Source of the DNA: Anastrepha obliqua | Lineage: Eukaryota; Arthropoda; Insecta; Diptera; Tephritidae | Assembly: GCF_027943255.1 (NCBI RefSeq) | Contig: NC_072896.1 | Span: 121,117,879 to 121,181,878, forward strand | DNA: 64,000 nt | Reading direction: 5' to 3' | Part shown: piece by piece, positions 43,330 through 55,480 of the stretch | Layout of the letters: each line of letters begins with the position of its first letter | Position numbering within the stretch: position 1 is the first letter of the stretch | Made by a program: the position numbers and the translations under genes | The notes under the pieces: generated by a model | Databases searched by the model: none | Seen by the model: only the letters and a program-made list of their open reading frames with translations | What the model was told of the DNA's origin: nothing

Positions 43330-43950
43330 AATAGCGGACATATTTTTAGGACCTTGGCGTTGTTTTTGATAACAAATTATCTTTTAATAACCATATAAAC
43401 TATATTACTTAAAAATCTGTTTCGATGTTGGGCTTCGGCAGAAGGAACGCCACTAAGTTCTCTGATCCCTGCACTATTAAGTTACTCTATACATCTATTG
43501 TTAGATCTAATTTAGAATATGCTGTGTTTATTTGGAGACTTTGTAGTCAGCAGGCTATCAATATAATCGAACGTGTGCAAAAAATATTTCTCAAATATGC
43601 CCTTCGGTCTCTGTATTTTATTGATCCCATGCCGTCATATTCTGCTCGTCTCATGCTTTTAAGTCTCACGTCCTTAGAAATTCGTAGGTCTACCCTGTGT
43701 CTGTCTTTTACTCATAATATTATTACTGGAGTAATTGATAGTCCCTACTTGTTGGAAAGGATTCGATTTAATGTTCCCCAGCGATCTCTTAGGAACTTCT
43801 ACCCTTCTTATGGGGGAAACTTTAAAACTAAGTATGCCAGTAATGCTCCCATTACTCGTGCTTTACGGGAACTAAATTCCGTTCATAATGAAGTTGTTCT
43901 CGATTTTTCGTCTTCAAGAGTAGCATCCCTGAATTATATAATATAGTAGT
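43330..43950 (+). pseudogene. CR1/jockey-group ORF2 C-terminus, 5'-truncated
   Basis: DLGVVFDNKLSFNNHINYI starts the readable part, followed after a stop by a 173-codon open frame: MLGFGRRNATKFSDP, IKLLYTSIVRSNLEYAVFIW, NIIERVQKIFLKYALRSLYF and RLMLLSLTSLEIRRSTLCL. This is the thumb and C-terminal region of ORF2 in the CR1/jockey assemblage. The natural stop is at 43944-43946 and a polyadenylation-like AATAAA lies further on. It is similar in layout to, but diverged from, the element at 46560-49600. Confidence 0.8.
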
Positions 43951-44219
43951 AGCAAATCTCCTGAATTCTATATTATATTTGTTTTTAAATACATGCATAT
44001 CTGTAGTTCAGTCCAAGCAACTTTTGTATCATAGTCGTAAGGATTGTAATTCATAGACTTAAATAGATAAATTTATATTTTAATTTGGCAGCAACAATTG
44101 TTCTCTGATAATAGCCACAACGAAGTCACACCCAAGTATTATAAAATGTAAATATTACAATGAAATAAAAATTTAGAATATTACCAAAAAATAATAAAGT
44201 TTTTCACCTCTACAGGGAC

Positions 44220-45180
44220 CGGCACTCGAAGTGTAACGAATTAAAAAGGTCATAAATTTAGTTAGGAAAATTACTTTTATTCAATTCAAAGCAAAAAATT
44301 TGTGAAAATAATACAAAATTAATAATCAATTTACTTTTGCTCGATATGACCAAGTTTTGCCTTGGCTATGGCCTTGAGACGGTCCAGAAACAAATCGCAA
44401 GCTGCCTTAATGTGACTTGCAGGTAGGTATTTTGGTCCACTCGCGGACTATGGCTTTTTTCAGTGCTTCGAGACTGGAGAATCTTTTAGTGTGGATTTTG
44501 CTCTCCAAAATGGCCCAAAAAGAATTATCCAAATTATCTGGTGAATTTACAGCCATTGTGTGGACGTTATGAAGTTCGGAACGTTGTTTTTTAGCCATTT
44601 TTGGGTTACTCGAGCTTTGTGAGACGGTGTCGAGTCCTGTTAAAACATCCATGGTATGCCACCGAAATGTTTGTTTGCCCATGGCTTCGAAGCAACTTCC
44701 AGAATACTTTCCCGATAATATTTCGCATTTACCTTGATGCCAGGCTTGATGAAAACGTTTGGAGGTCGCCCATTTGCGGTTACAGCGGCCTAAGCCATTA
44801 CCTGTGGAGGGTGCTGCCACCTGGTGGCCAATCGATGACTCAAGTTCTCATAGAAATGATCGTTCAAGTAAACCCTATCATTTTGGGAGTTTACGAATTG
44901 TTTTTGTTTAAAGAATTGTCTCGCCAGAAAACACAATGTTTGGAAGTTAACTGCTTTCGGCCAAGCGAAGCAACTCCTTCGCACTAGCTTAAGCCTGACT
45001 TGTTGCTGCTTTGGTGTGAGCTCATGCGCCTTTTGGATCTTGTAAGGCTTGACTTTGAGATCATATTTCAGTATGCGGTGGATGCTATGGCCAGATATTT
45101 TCAGTTCTTTCGCCATTTGATTGGCACTTCGACGGGGATTTCGCTCAAGTCGCTTCTTCACTTTTTGAACCATTTCACGT
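44220..45180 (-). pseudogene. maT-like (DD37D) ITm transposase relic
   Basis: On the minus strand the N-terminus reads KRLERNPRRSANQMAKELK, SGHSIHRILKYDLKVKPYKI and QKAHELTPKQQQVRLKL. FVNSQNDRVYLNDHFYENLS and HRLATRWQHPPQVMA follow. After shifts come QDSTPSHKARVTQKWLKNNV (second Asp) and a damaged third box, SPDNLDNSFWAILESK. In intact relatives 37 residues separate the second and third Asp. The region that should hold the first Asp (VFSDE) is missing. Ends near 44218 and 45250 show no clean terminal repeat. Confidence 0.75.
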
Positions 45181-45439
45181 GACGTTGCACTCTTTTGATG
45201 TTTTGAAAAAAAGGGGCACCTGTTTTGTTTTATTTAAACTTTACCAGTGCCGCACTCGTTCCATCGAACTCCTATTGGAAAAAATTTAAAATTTTTGGAG
45301 TTCTTAACTCCCTATAAAAATCAATTAAATTTTCTTCAATGGTAATTTTCATAGAGTTACGAGAAACACGTGGCGACACTGGAAATTATTACATAAAAAA
45401 TATATCTCATGTTTTGCCCATGGAACTATTGCAGGGCTA

Positions 45440-45770
45440 GTAATAAGAAAAGAAACAAGCTATGGAAAACTGAGGTTGTGTTCCCCGATGAAAAAAATTC
45501 AACTTAGAGTGCCCAGTGTATGATTTGCGTAGTCATAAAGAAACTTTGGTGGTGGCAGCGTTACGCTGTGGCGGCATTTTCATCAAGGGGATGAGTAAAT
45601 ATTTGCTTTGTGTCAAACAAAATGATTTCTAAATTATACACAGAATTATTGGAGGATGCTTTCATCTCCTGTTTGGATGATAACATGGGTAAGTAGACGC
45701 TGCCACTCGCGCTTCCAAAAAACCGTAGAAATGGTTTGAAGAGGACAACATGCCGCTTATAAGGTAGCCT
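45440..45770 (+). pseudogene. Tc1-like transposase central fragment
   Basis: VVFPDEKNS (first catalytic Asp box), then HKETLVVAAL-like text and AFSSRG, MISKLYTELLEDAFISCLDD and NMG match the middle of a Tc1-type transposase (WGAFS..G, YTEMLED.L). The second and third acidic boxes are not readable. Confidence 0.55.
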
Positions 45771-46029
45771 ACATGCAGTCTTGATTTGAATACGATGCAG
45801 TACCTCTGAGGGTGCATGTCACGCAAAATTTATAGACAAAAAGTGCTGGGACATCGCACTCAAATTGGCCATTGGCCATTGACCATTAAGGAAGTTTGAG
45901 AAGATGTGGAACGAACTTTACTGCAAATTTTAGTGAAATCAATATTAAATTGTATTTTTGAAGTGATTAATAAAAATGGAGAACCAACTAATTACTAAAA
46001 GTTCTGTAAATATGTCTACATGAAATGAT

Positions 46030-46215
46030 TTTTATCAAGAAGATTCTAGGCAGGCAGTCTTCCACTATCTGTGTGAGTGCCCAAGTTGGGGTTCTCTACG
46101 ACATGTATAGAATGCTGGGGAATTCTCAATTGACAACTTGGTAAAAATTGCTGGAAAGAAAATAGATGGCATAGGCCGATTTATAGTTAAATCAAGACGG
46201 GTTGACTAAATAACG
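46030..46215 (+). pseudogene. Short non-LTR retrotransposon 3' tail
   Basis: DSRQAVFHYLCECPSWGSLR and, after a stop, IDNLVKIAGKKIDGIGRFIV with KSRRVD before a stop match the post-RNase H tail of LOA/R1-group ORF2, in which H(F/Y)LC(E/R)CP is diagnostic. About 60 residues are readable. Confidence 0.65.
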
Positions 46216-47516
46216 ACAGTGGTTCTACTGATGGTGTACTTTCCGTACATCTCAGGCTTTCGTGCTACTTGAGTCAGGGATATGTCACTCAGGCAGCACC
46301 TCTACCAACCATCTAACCAACCATGCTGAATAAAATGCAACAATTTGACTATAACAACAACAACGAAACTTGGATTTTAAATTTGCGTCAAAGACGTTGC
46401 GACAACGTCCATGTAATGATAGGTCCCGCTCCTAAAGTTCGTTCTTCTGCAAAAGTTATACAAATCTAACCTATTTATTCATTTCATCAATTAAAGTATA
46501 ACTTAAATAGATTACTAAAGCTTAAATATATATTAATATATGGCAAACAATACTGTGAGATACATTAGTCACAATTCAAAAAGGGTATCTCCAGATTAAG
46601 TTTTGATTTGAAAGTCTCTCCTGAGTTAGAGAATATATCCAAATGTTTGCACAATTGGTTAGACTGTCTTATACAACGTGCAAGCGGTTCATTTCGACTA
46701 AAATTAGTCTTGTGATAAGGTAAATGGAACATATTGCTGAGTCTTGGGTTACGAGTGGGATAATTAAAGAGTATTAGCTCCAGCAAGAAGTGACATTTGA
46801 TATGATTCGTAACTATGTGCCTTATAAACATTACCGATGATGTTTTTCTCCGCATTTCTAAAGTTGGCAATGCTAACAAAAGACATCTACTTTTATATGC
46901 AGGCAAACTGCAAGGCCAACGAAGGGAATGAATAGCAAATCGAGTGAAACGTTTTTGTACCTTCTCAATTCTTAAAGATAGAATGGATCCCAAATGATGC
47001 TGCAATATTTGACGTTTGATCGCACAAGAGAAAAATACAAATTCTTCAGCGTAGAAATATCCTGGAACTCTCTTAAATTCCTTATTACAAAACTAAGCAT
47101 AGATCTAGACTTGGCAATTATAAAGTCTATATGTTTGGAAAACGACATTTTCGATGTAAATATGACCCCTAACTCTTACTTTTCATAAATTTTTGTGAGG
47201 GTGGTAGTGCCCAACTTGTAATCGAAATCAAGCGTAAATTTTCGTCTACTGAATGACATGTGCTGGCATTTACCAGCATTAAGAGGTAAGGAGTTATCAT
47301 CACACCAAGCTTCCAATCTTATTAAGTCTTCTTGAAGTCTTATGCAGTCAGTTACGTTCTTTACCCGACTGTAAATTTTCAGGTCATCTGCATACATCAG
47401 CCAACGTGATGTCTCTAAAACGTCTGGAATGTCATTAACAAAGATTAAGAACAATAGTGGCCCAAGATGGCTACCTTGAGGTACGCCTGAGGTAACTTTG
47501 ATGGCATCAGATTTTA

Positions 47517-49299
47517 TCTATATATATATATATAAATTAAGCCGAAGAAAAGTGTGCATTTGTCCGGGGTAATCTCAGCAACGCGTATAAGGAAAACAAT
47601 GAAAGTTTCACACATTGTTGGTGTTGCTTTGGCAAAAGTTTCTGTGAAGTTTGGTTGAAATCCGATAACTCGTGTGTGTGCGGTGCGTCGGTTAAGTGAG
47701 TGTGCATAGCACATAGCATTCATTATAATTGAAAACATTTTGGTCGTGTGTGTCTGGGCCGATTATTATGAAATTTGGTATATATATATATTTTTCCACG
47801 GTGAAGGTTAGTATAATATGCGTATTGATTCGATTCGCCACCAGGTGGCGCTGCCGAAGGCCAAAACGAGGACCCGGGTAACCCTAGGATGTGTTTTTAC
47901 ATTGTGGGTATCAAATCAAAGCTACTGATGAGTGCTTTAATACAGTATTTTTTAGGTCTCTGAGTGACCAGGGTCTCGAGATATAGCCGAAAAGGTGGAC
48001 CGAGGTACCCTTGGATGTGTTTGTACAATATGGGTATCAGATGGAAGCTGTTGATGAAAGCTTTTAAGTGAAGTAATTTTTATTGCCCGTTTCCGGGATA
48101 AAGAAAGGAGATGGAGCTGGAGATGGAAAAGGAATAGCTACAGGAAGAGGAAGAGGAAGAGGAAGAGGAAGAAGAAGAGAAAGCTAAAGAGGACGAGGAA
48201 GAGAAAGAGGAAGAGGAAGACCACTTATTATTAAAAATTAAAAAAAAATTCTAAAAAAATTTTAAAATGTTACATATACGCTTATTATATAAACGTTAAT
48301 CTGAAGTCAGTTATAGTGAAAAATTCATTGTATCATTGCCGGCGTGATTGGTGATCGATTCCTTAATTTTTTGCAGAAAGGTTATGCTAATATGAGATAT
48401 TACCTATATCATTCATACATTTACGCATTACCTGTGTACTCACAAATATACGGTTGAAGCAAATATATGTCAGTTTTTTTATTTCGCCTGGAAAAGTTTA
48501 TATAAATTTAAGAAGAGTAAATAGAACTTATTTTATATCAGACCTCACGCAAAAAAGTCATTTGCACCTGAACACATAGCTGGGTTGAAGCGGAGGGGAA
48601 TAGAACAGTTCTATTCTCCTTCTCCGCTTTTTCGGAGACGAAGTGTATGTAGCATACGATTGATGTTGTTGTTTACGTGTAAAGGGGAGCGCATCTACAT
48701 ATGCACATGCTAAACTTGAAAATAGGAGCACCGATTATTATGTTGAGAAACATAAATCAACTACGACTATGTAATGGCACTCGATTAACAGTTAAGAGAT
48801 TGATCAATACAGTCATTGAAGCAACAATTTTGAATGGAAAATACTCTGGTGAAGACGTTTTAATACCGCGAATACCAATGATACCATCGGATATGCCGTT
48901 TGAATTCAAACGTCTTCAATTTCCTTGCATTTGCGATTACTATTAATAAGTCATAATGCCAAACTTTATCAATTTGTGGCATTGATTTAGAATACCCATG
49001 TTTTTCTCATGGCTAACTTTATGTTTCATGCTCAAGAGTTGGTAAGCCATGGGTATTGTTCATTTATTCAACAACGTATGGAAAAACGAAGAATATTCTA
49101 TACCAAAGAGCATTACAATAAAAAAGTAATAAAGTAAATCACATCAAACGTTTTTTAATTGCTACTACTATTCAAAACTTCTTTTACTATTCATGCGCGA
49201 GAATTTGTATAAAAAACGCACAGTATTTTTCGGCTTAATTTAATTAATTGATCTAGATTTTTTTAAAGACGACCAGCGGAACGGGCGGGTTTTCGCTAG
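47517..49299 (+). mobile_element. Helitron with helicase C-terminus, internally deleted
   Basis: Begins TCTATATATATATATATA at 47517 directly after A, and ends GGGTTTTCGCTAG at 49299 directly before T, the A/T insertion and TC...CTAG ends expected of Helitrons. A short GC-rich imperfect hairpin (AGCG ... CGCT) lies immediately upstream of CTAG. The coding relic at 48696-49127 reads NLKIGAPIIMLRNINQLRLC, VIEATILNGKYSGEDVLIPR, MPFEFKRLQFP and, after a shift, SICGIDLEYPCFSHG and CSRVGKPWVLF, the last motifs of the Pif1-type Helitron helicase. Rep and most of the helicase are gone. Confidence 0.9.
48121..48225. repeat. Purine-rich GAAGAG-type microsatellite inside the Helitron
   Basis: Imperfect GGAAGA units over about 100 bases on the plus strand. 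Confidence 0.85.
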
Positions 49300-49944
49300 T
49301 TTTATTTATACGAACGAATTGAGTTCTATCTGTAAGATAAGATGCAAGCCACTTGAGTAAGCTAGGATGAAGACCAAATGAACCCAGCTTTTTAAGTAGG
49401 ATACTATGGCTGACTCGATCAAACGCTTTCGAAAAATCGGTGAATATGACCTCGCATTGTTGGCCTGTTTCAAATTGGTTTAAGATATAATTTGTAAATA
49501 ACCCTAAATTCGTAACAGTAGATCTACTCTTAATAAAGCCGTGCTGATTAGGTGGTATGAGATTTGAAATTTGGAAGAAAATAAAAGTGATTCAACGACA
49601 TAAAGTGATTCAACGATAATTCGGTAAATAGTTTGACAAAAGTGATATTCGAAGAGAAGTGCCTTAAATTGAAGCGTTTTTTGTAATTTATTTTGTTTTT
49701 TTTTGTATTTTTTTTTTATTTGTTGCTTTTTTTTAATTATCTGACAATCGAATTATAGTGACTTTAAATATCTGTTATTTTTTATTTATTTATTTTTATT
49801 TTATTTTATATTATTATTTTTTTTTTTTGACAAAAATTAAATTCGAATTTAATGCCTTATATTCCTGTTATTTAAAAAAGAAATTATATACATATTTTTT
49901 TTAAATTTTTTTTTTTAATTTTCATAATTTTTTTTTATGTCTTT

Positions 49945-50240
49945 TGACCCTGAAGAGAAAAATTCTTCGTAAGATCTTTGCTCCATTTGGCGTTGGTTGG
50001 AAGTACCGTGTGCAGTAGAAGAGTTATACGGATATGGACATAGTTAAACGTGTAAAAATACAGGGGCTACGCTGGCTTGGATATGCCACCCGATTAGATG
50101 AAGATGCTACAGAAAGTCGAATCTACGACACGGTACCCTAAAAAGCCACCCGATGAAGACGCAGGCCACATTTTCATTGGATGTACCAAGCGCTGCAGGA
50201 CCAGCCACCGCTCGGGATTTCGAGTAGAGACTTTCAGATG
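49945..50240 (+). pseudogene. Non-LTR ORF2 C-terminal fragment
   Basis: KRKILRKIFAPFGVGWKYRV and, after a stop, DIVKRVKIQGLRWLGYATRL with DEDATESRIYDTVP match the thumb-to-tail region in which RIK.QRLRW.GHV.RM is diagnostic; the same motif occurs near the C-terminus of the RTE protein at 11298. The GRPR..W motif that should follow is damaged. Confidence 0.65.
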
Positions 50241-51380
50241 ATTTGCAACATTTTTTTCTATTATGGAAGTTAACTCCAACTTCAGTTACCATCACTTCTG
50301 GCTGATGGTTTTGAGAAATCGATCGATAACATAAGATGGTGAGTGGTCTTATCATTATAGGGCATTGTGACCTGCCTTATATGTAAGAGATATCAATGGC
50401 AGAGAGCTTCTAAAAAGGGCTTTTAGCCTTCGCGATTGTCATTTGCTCGCCAATAGTAAGGGCTCTCCCTTATCAAGTTGTAATAATTCAGCCAATTTCG
50501 CAAACTGAAAATTACAAACCGATCCGTAGTCATTGCCTAGAGATGATGAAGTGAAAAATATTTATGACTACAAAAGTTTCTATCATAGTAAAGGGTGGCG
50601 TAAAATGAATCACTCTATCTCAATCATATTTAATATTTGCAAATTAGACGACTGCAGTCTATGAACGCAATGGAGTGCGTAAAAGTAAAAATAAAGATTT
50701 CCATCAGTCTATAAGCAAATTTTTCAAGAACAAATTTTTTGATTAAATTTGCGCCAGTCGAATACCACCTATCTGGGTTTCAAAAACATTAAATAGCTCG
50801 AATTCCTTTAATATTTTGGCTTGGTCTTCCTTTATCCAAATCAAATTGATCCATTACTAAGCATTGCAGTGTGATCGACCTAATTGGAGCATTTCCTTTA
50901 CTTACTTTGCATAACTTTGAATGCCCAATGATTCAAAAGAGCAAAAGCTAAATTTTTTAGAAGTTTTGTGTGCAAATAATATGATTGCAAACTACCAATC
51001 AATACAATAATTCTGGCATTTTTTCTAAACGGATTTTTATTTTATTTTATTTATTTTATTATTTTACTATTTTCCATGCTCGCGTAGTTACAATTTCGCA
51101 TTTGCTTCAAATTCAACAAACTGCATATAAAATAATTCGCTTTTCACGTGTTGTTGTTGTAATTAGAGACTTATTATTTTCTACCATTCAACGCGTCGAT
51201 TTTGTTGATGGCAAAAAAGTTTTTAGCTAACATAAATGTGCATGGAAAATATAAAATTTTTTTACCTAGAATGTTGCAACAACGTAACAATATTCATTGT
51301 GGTTTACGTTTGTATACAGATATACTTACATGCATAGAAATACTACACATTGACGACATAACCACATGCACACATGAGTT
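50241..51380. other. Spacer without recognisable gene
   Basis: AT-rich, with a TTTATTTTATTTTATT run near 51037-51060. No motif seen. Confidence 0.4.
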
Positions 51381-51386
51381 TAATCC

Positions 51387-52850
51387 CTGCAGGAAAATAC
51401 GAAAGTATTAAATTTGTGCGCGTTCCCTGACTTTCGCCTTTTCTTCATAAAAGCAACGGATGTACATATTTTATCGGCGATGTCGTAAGAGGTGTCAATT
51501 AGTAACTGCTGAATTCCTTTTTCAACAGATGTGAACTAGTACTAAAAGCGCCAGATGAGGAACTAGTCGTAAACTCCTCAGATGGGAACTAGTGCTAAGA
51601 GCGATAGATGGGAACTAGTACTAAAACCGACAGATGGAAACTAGTACTAAAGTCAATAGATGAGAACTAGTACTAAAATCGACAGATGGGATCTAGTATG
51701 CTCTGCATGCCTTTCTTAATGGGAACCAGCGTTGAATTCGACGAATTATGTCTATGGGGAAATAAATCTGTGTCATAGCTCCCACTGTTGCGGTGTTGCA
51801 ATAGTCAACTCAGTAGTCTTAGCAAACTATTCAGAAGTTCCTGAGTTTAGTTCTTGCTAAAACCAAATTAACCCTCCATTGGGCACACAGGTCTCGCCAG
51901 GCCTTCTTCGATTTTGGACGTGAATTCAACATATTTCTATTATAGCTAACGACTTGAGCTTCCAGGTAGCTTCCTAAAATTTAATTTTCTTTCGATTTAT
52001 GGATATAATCTTTTAAAAAGGATCCCCGAACAGGACGGAAAAAGGATTAAAAAAGTTACACCTTCGGTTGGACACTCAAGTCTGCATTAGTGGGCACCAT
52101 ACGATCCAGCAGACATTGCATTCCACCAGAAATGAAAAGAACAATTCTCGCCAAGTGGTTTCGTTTTCGTGAAAACCTTCTTTCAAATCAGTAGTTATGT
52201 ACTAAAAAAAGGACCGAGTGGTTAATTTTCTTTCCACCGTTCATTATACCAAAGATTGTGAAGGCGTAGCAAAACACCCATCGCCCATTATTTATTACAA
52301 TGCACACAAACCTGGCGTCGATTGCAAGGATCAAATGGTCGTACATTTCTCATCAAAACGGCCAACAAGTCGATGGACCTTGGCCTTCTTTTGCAACATT
52401 TTGAATGGCATGGCATGGTATTTGCAAGGTTTTGTATTTGCAAGGAATTTGATGGGTTCAGAAATAGTGATGCGAGGCGAACTTTTTTTACGACCTAATC
52501 GAGCACATTAGTCCTTGTAAACACCGAAAGTCGTATGAAGAGTTCAGCCTTTATTTCTCAATGCACTTCTCATTTGGCTAAGGAATCATTTTTCAACAAA
52601 CCAACTACTATCCCAGCGAATATTGCAGTGAACCAACCAACCGGAGCCCATACACTGATAGCGAAGAGAGATTGTCATCTTTTCTACAACCGGGCGAAGA
52701 GCTTCGTCGAAAAACTCGTTTCTATTGCATTGTATGCAAGAATCGAGTATGCCAACAGCACTCAAAAATCTCTCATAAATGTTTGGCGAAATCATAAATT
52801 AATATCATTTCATATTTTACCGTAAATTTCATTGTAATCAACTTTTTTTC
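51387..52850 (+). mobile_element. piggyBac-class transposon relic
   Basis: A partial transposase at 52218-52820 reads FLSTVHYTKDCEGVAKHPS, IIYYNAHKPGVDCKDQMVVH (the GVD.(L/K)DQM third-Asp box), FSSKRPTSRWTLAFFCNIL, then a very degenerate Cys-poor tail. Upstream, TTTAATCCCTGCAGGAAAAT at 51380 could be a left terminus, because a similar CCCTGCAGGGAAAAT word precedes the other piggyBac transposase at 60527. Between them lies the GAACTAGT minisatellite. The first two Asp boxes are absent. Outer limits are uncertain. Confidence 0.65.
51527..51700. repeat. GAACTAGTACTAAAA minisatellite, about six units of 28-31 bp
   Basis: Units resembling CGACAGATGGGAACTAGTAC plus TAAAA recur at about 51527, 51550, 51580, 51610, 51638 and 51665. 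GAACTAGT words also cluster at 60630-60672, next to the second piggyBac transposase. Confidence 0.8.
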
Positions 52851-52922
52851 TCCAACCTGCTTCGAAATAGTCAAAATAAAGAACAAAACAAAAAATAATA
52901 ATCTTTTATACAAACCAAAATA

Positions 52923-53845
52923 AAGGGTGGTTAAATTTCAAGGGCCGATGTTGACACACAACTAAACATTAAGTTTTTTTCTGCATTTCATTTGACATTT
53001 TTCAATTTCAGACTAACTCAATTTGAACCATGGAAAGATACACAATCAAGCAACGCGTTAAAGTTGTTCAGGCTTATTATGAAAACGGGTGTTCAAATCA
53101 AAATGCATATCAAGGAAAATTATCTTCAGTGATGAGGCACATTTTCACCTCAGTGGAATCGTCAATAAGCAGAATTGCCGCATTTGAGCGAATGACAATC
53201 CAAGAGTGATTGCCGAAAAACCAATGCACCCACAAAGAGTGACTGTTTGGTGCGGTTTATGGGCCGGCGGCATCATTGGGCCGTATATTTTCCAAAATGA
53301 AGCCGGTCAGGCAGTTACTGTGAATAGTGTTCGCTACCGTGAGATAATAACGAACTTTTTATGGCTCGAATGGGAAGATATGGATGTGGACGATATGTGG
53401 TTTCAACAGGACGGTCCCACTTGTCACACAGCTAACGAAACAATGGCTCTTTTGCGCGAAAAATTTGATGACCGAATAATCTCACGTCGCGGCGATGTCA
53501 ACTGACCGCCAAGATCATGTGATTTGACAGCCATGGACTTCTTTCTTTGGGGTTATTTGAAAGAAAAGGTGTACGTCGATAATCCAGCAACAATTCAAGA
53601 GGTAAAGGATGAAATAGTTTGGCACATTAACGGCATAGAACCTCAATTATGCCTCAGCGTGATCGAAAATTTGGACCATCGGATGGCGGTGTGCCACCGA
53701 GGCCGCGGCGGGCATTTGGCCGATATTTTGTTCCATACGTAATTGAACCATACCAGTATTATCATAATAAAGAGAAATGACAATAATTAAAAAAAAATGT
53801 ATTTTATTCAAAATCAACACCGGCCTTTAAAACTTAACCACCCAG
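52923..53845 (+). mobile_element. rosa-type (DD41D) mariner with internal deletion
   Basis: Left end AAGGGTGGTTAAATTTCAAG after TA (52921-52922); right end CTTTAAAACTTAACCACCC, with the last bases altered. The start ATG is at about 53030 (MERYTIKQRVKVVQAYYENG). After SNQNAY a deletion removes both helix-turn-helix motifs and the frame resumes at KIIFSDEAHFHLSGIVNKQN (first Asp). Then come GLWAGGIIGPYIFQNEAG, WFQQDGPTCHTANETMALL (second Asp) and CDLTAMDFFLWGYLKEKVYV (third Asp). Forty-one residues separate the last two, counting one stop. The C-terminus ends GRGGHLADILFHT. Two stops are visible. Confidence 0.9.
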
Positions 53846-54914
53846 CGATTATTTTTGCTTCCTGAACTTCAGCACTGAAAAAGATCAGAAATTAAAAATA
53901 TACTTATGCGAAAAATTAATTACAAATGTGGCTCACTTGTCTCATATTCCGGTACAAATGCATGCAAATGCATGGGGGTTTGGGGTGCCCAATCGATGGT
54001 TTTAAAAAAGGTGTCCATCGGAGAGTTAAATTAAACTTTTTTTGGGAGTCAATTTACTTTTGAGTTCAGCTGAAGCGTGACACAATAACTAAATTTCGTT
54101 GCATTTCGAAGAAAAAATTTATAGTCTGCATAAATCGGCCGAAAGCAGCAACTTATTGCACCAAAAATCGTAGTTATCTCAGAAAACCATGATCGTCATG
54201 TGCGAGGCGAGAATTGCTTGCCTTTACTTTTTGTTTTACCATGCGCTGAAAGCAGATATCGCTTTAGCACTAGTAAATTTTTTCTTAACTGCCAAAATTG
54301 CAAAAAGCTGTGAGCCGAAAAATTGTTCTGGAGCTCTCACATTTCTTGCTAGGATGTTCGCTCAAATATGCATACATACATACACACATATGCTTGTATT
54401 TGCATTTCCACTGTTAGCCCGCGTTCATTCATTCGTTTCGCTTTTCCGTTCGCTTGTTCGTTGGGGGCGCAAATTCAATCAGTTTACATTTTACTTTGCT
54501 ACTGTACATTTCAATTCAGTGACTTCGTTAGAACTAAATTTCATGAATGATTGCCCTAGTTTTGAACTAACGTGAAATAAAAGCAGCAGCAAAACATGTT
54601 TAGTGTGTTAACCAGCTCAGTTATCTACAGAAATAGAATAGTTTCTTTTGCTTTTACTTTTTTGAAAATAAAATTTGCAGAATTTTTTTTTAAGTTATGC
54701 TTAAATTTATTTATTTTTGAAAAATACGCACATAGATTTTAATTGTTGCACCTACATTTATCGGTTATTGATTTTTTTGTTTTTATTTTCGACATGTAAT
54801 TAATTAAGTTAATATAAAAATTTTTGTTAACTTCCACATTTACCATCAGCTACTTTTTGAGGGCAGACACTATAAAGTTCTTAGTATAAAAAATGCGATA
54901 AGAGATATTTACAT
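53846..54914. other. Spacer without recognisable gene
   Basis: AT-rich; CATACATACACACATATGC-like words near 54370. The 128-residue frame at 54189-54572 shows no motif or family resemblance. Confidence 0.4.
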
Positions 54915-55480
54915 ACTAGGTTGTTCAATAAGTTTTGCGGTTCGGTAAGAAAAACACTATTTTGTGGTTGGAAAGAAACTTTATTATTCAGTATAGTGTC
55001 CCTGAGCATCAACACACTTCTGCCAATGAGACTCCAATTTATGAATTTCATCCCTGAGTGGTGAGAACCTGGAAGGGCTGCAAAACACGTTTCCACAGCT
55101 GTTAAGATCTCATTATTTGATAAAAAATGCTTTCCACGCACGCAGTTTTTAGATATGGAAACAGGCGGAAACCGGTAGGGGCCAAATCTGGTGAATGCGT
55201 TGGATGTTCCAACAACACGAACTTTAATACATGGATTTTCTCAATTGCTTTGACAATTGGCTCTTGTGACTCGCTGGTGAAAAAAAATTTTTTCTTTTGC
55301 AAACTGGGTATTTTTTAACCAATTAATTTCCTTCAGCTGGTCTTAAACTTGGCAATGATATTCGAATTTACTGTTTTCCCACTGGTCGATTTTCCTATAC
55401 GATATCCTGTATTTTTTCTACGATTTCTAGTGTTGTTCGAACCAATGTAGCCATAAAAGCCGTTTGAGAAAGAATTCTCA
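54915..55480 (-). mobile_element. mariner 3' half with terminal repeat
   Basis: The plus strand starts CTAGGTTGTTCAATAAGTTT at about 54917, a typical mariner end reading TTAGGTTG.(T/C)(A/C)ATAAGT. On the minus strand, AIEKIHVLKFVLLEHPTHSP and DLAPTGFRLFPYLK give the third catalytic box (expected SPDLAPSDF, with the last Asp replaced by Gly). SNNEILTAVETCFAALP follows, then a degraded C-terminus. The upstream portion beyond 55310 is unreadable. Confidence 0.75.

Larger units (their letters stand above)
46560..49600 (-). mobile_element. CR1/jockey-group retrotransposon (RT to C-terminus), split by a Helitron
   Basis: Upstream of the Helitron, 49600-49300 on the minus strand: IPPNQHGFIKSRSTVTNL, VIFTDFSKAFDRVSHSI and KWLASYLTDRTQFVRIN. 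Downstream of it, 47516-46565: KSDAIKVTSGVPQGSHLGPL, LFLIFVNDIPDV, MYADDLKIYSRV (YADD), RIEKVQKRFTRFAIHSLR and ALPTLEMRRKTSS. Joining the flanks keeps the frame through KIKSDAIKV. Further N-terminal RT and any endonuclease are absent, so the copy was 5'-truncated. There is one stop near 47176, with later frames shifted. Confidence 0.85.

Noticed and set aside
51527..51700. CRISPR-like spaced repeats
   Set aside because: Eukaryotic context, units run head to tail without unique spacers, and no cas genes.
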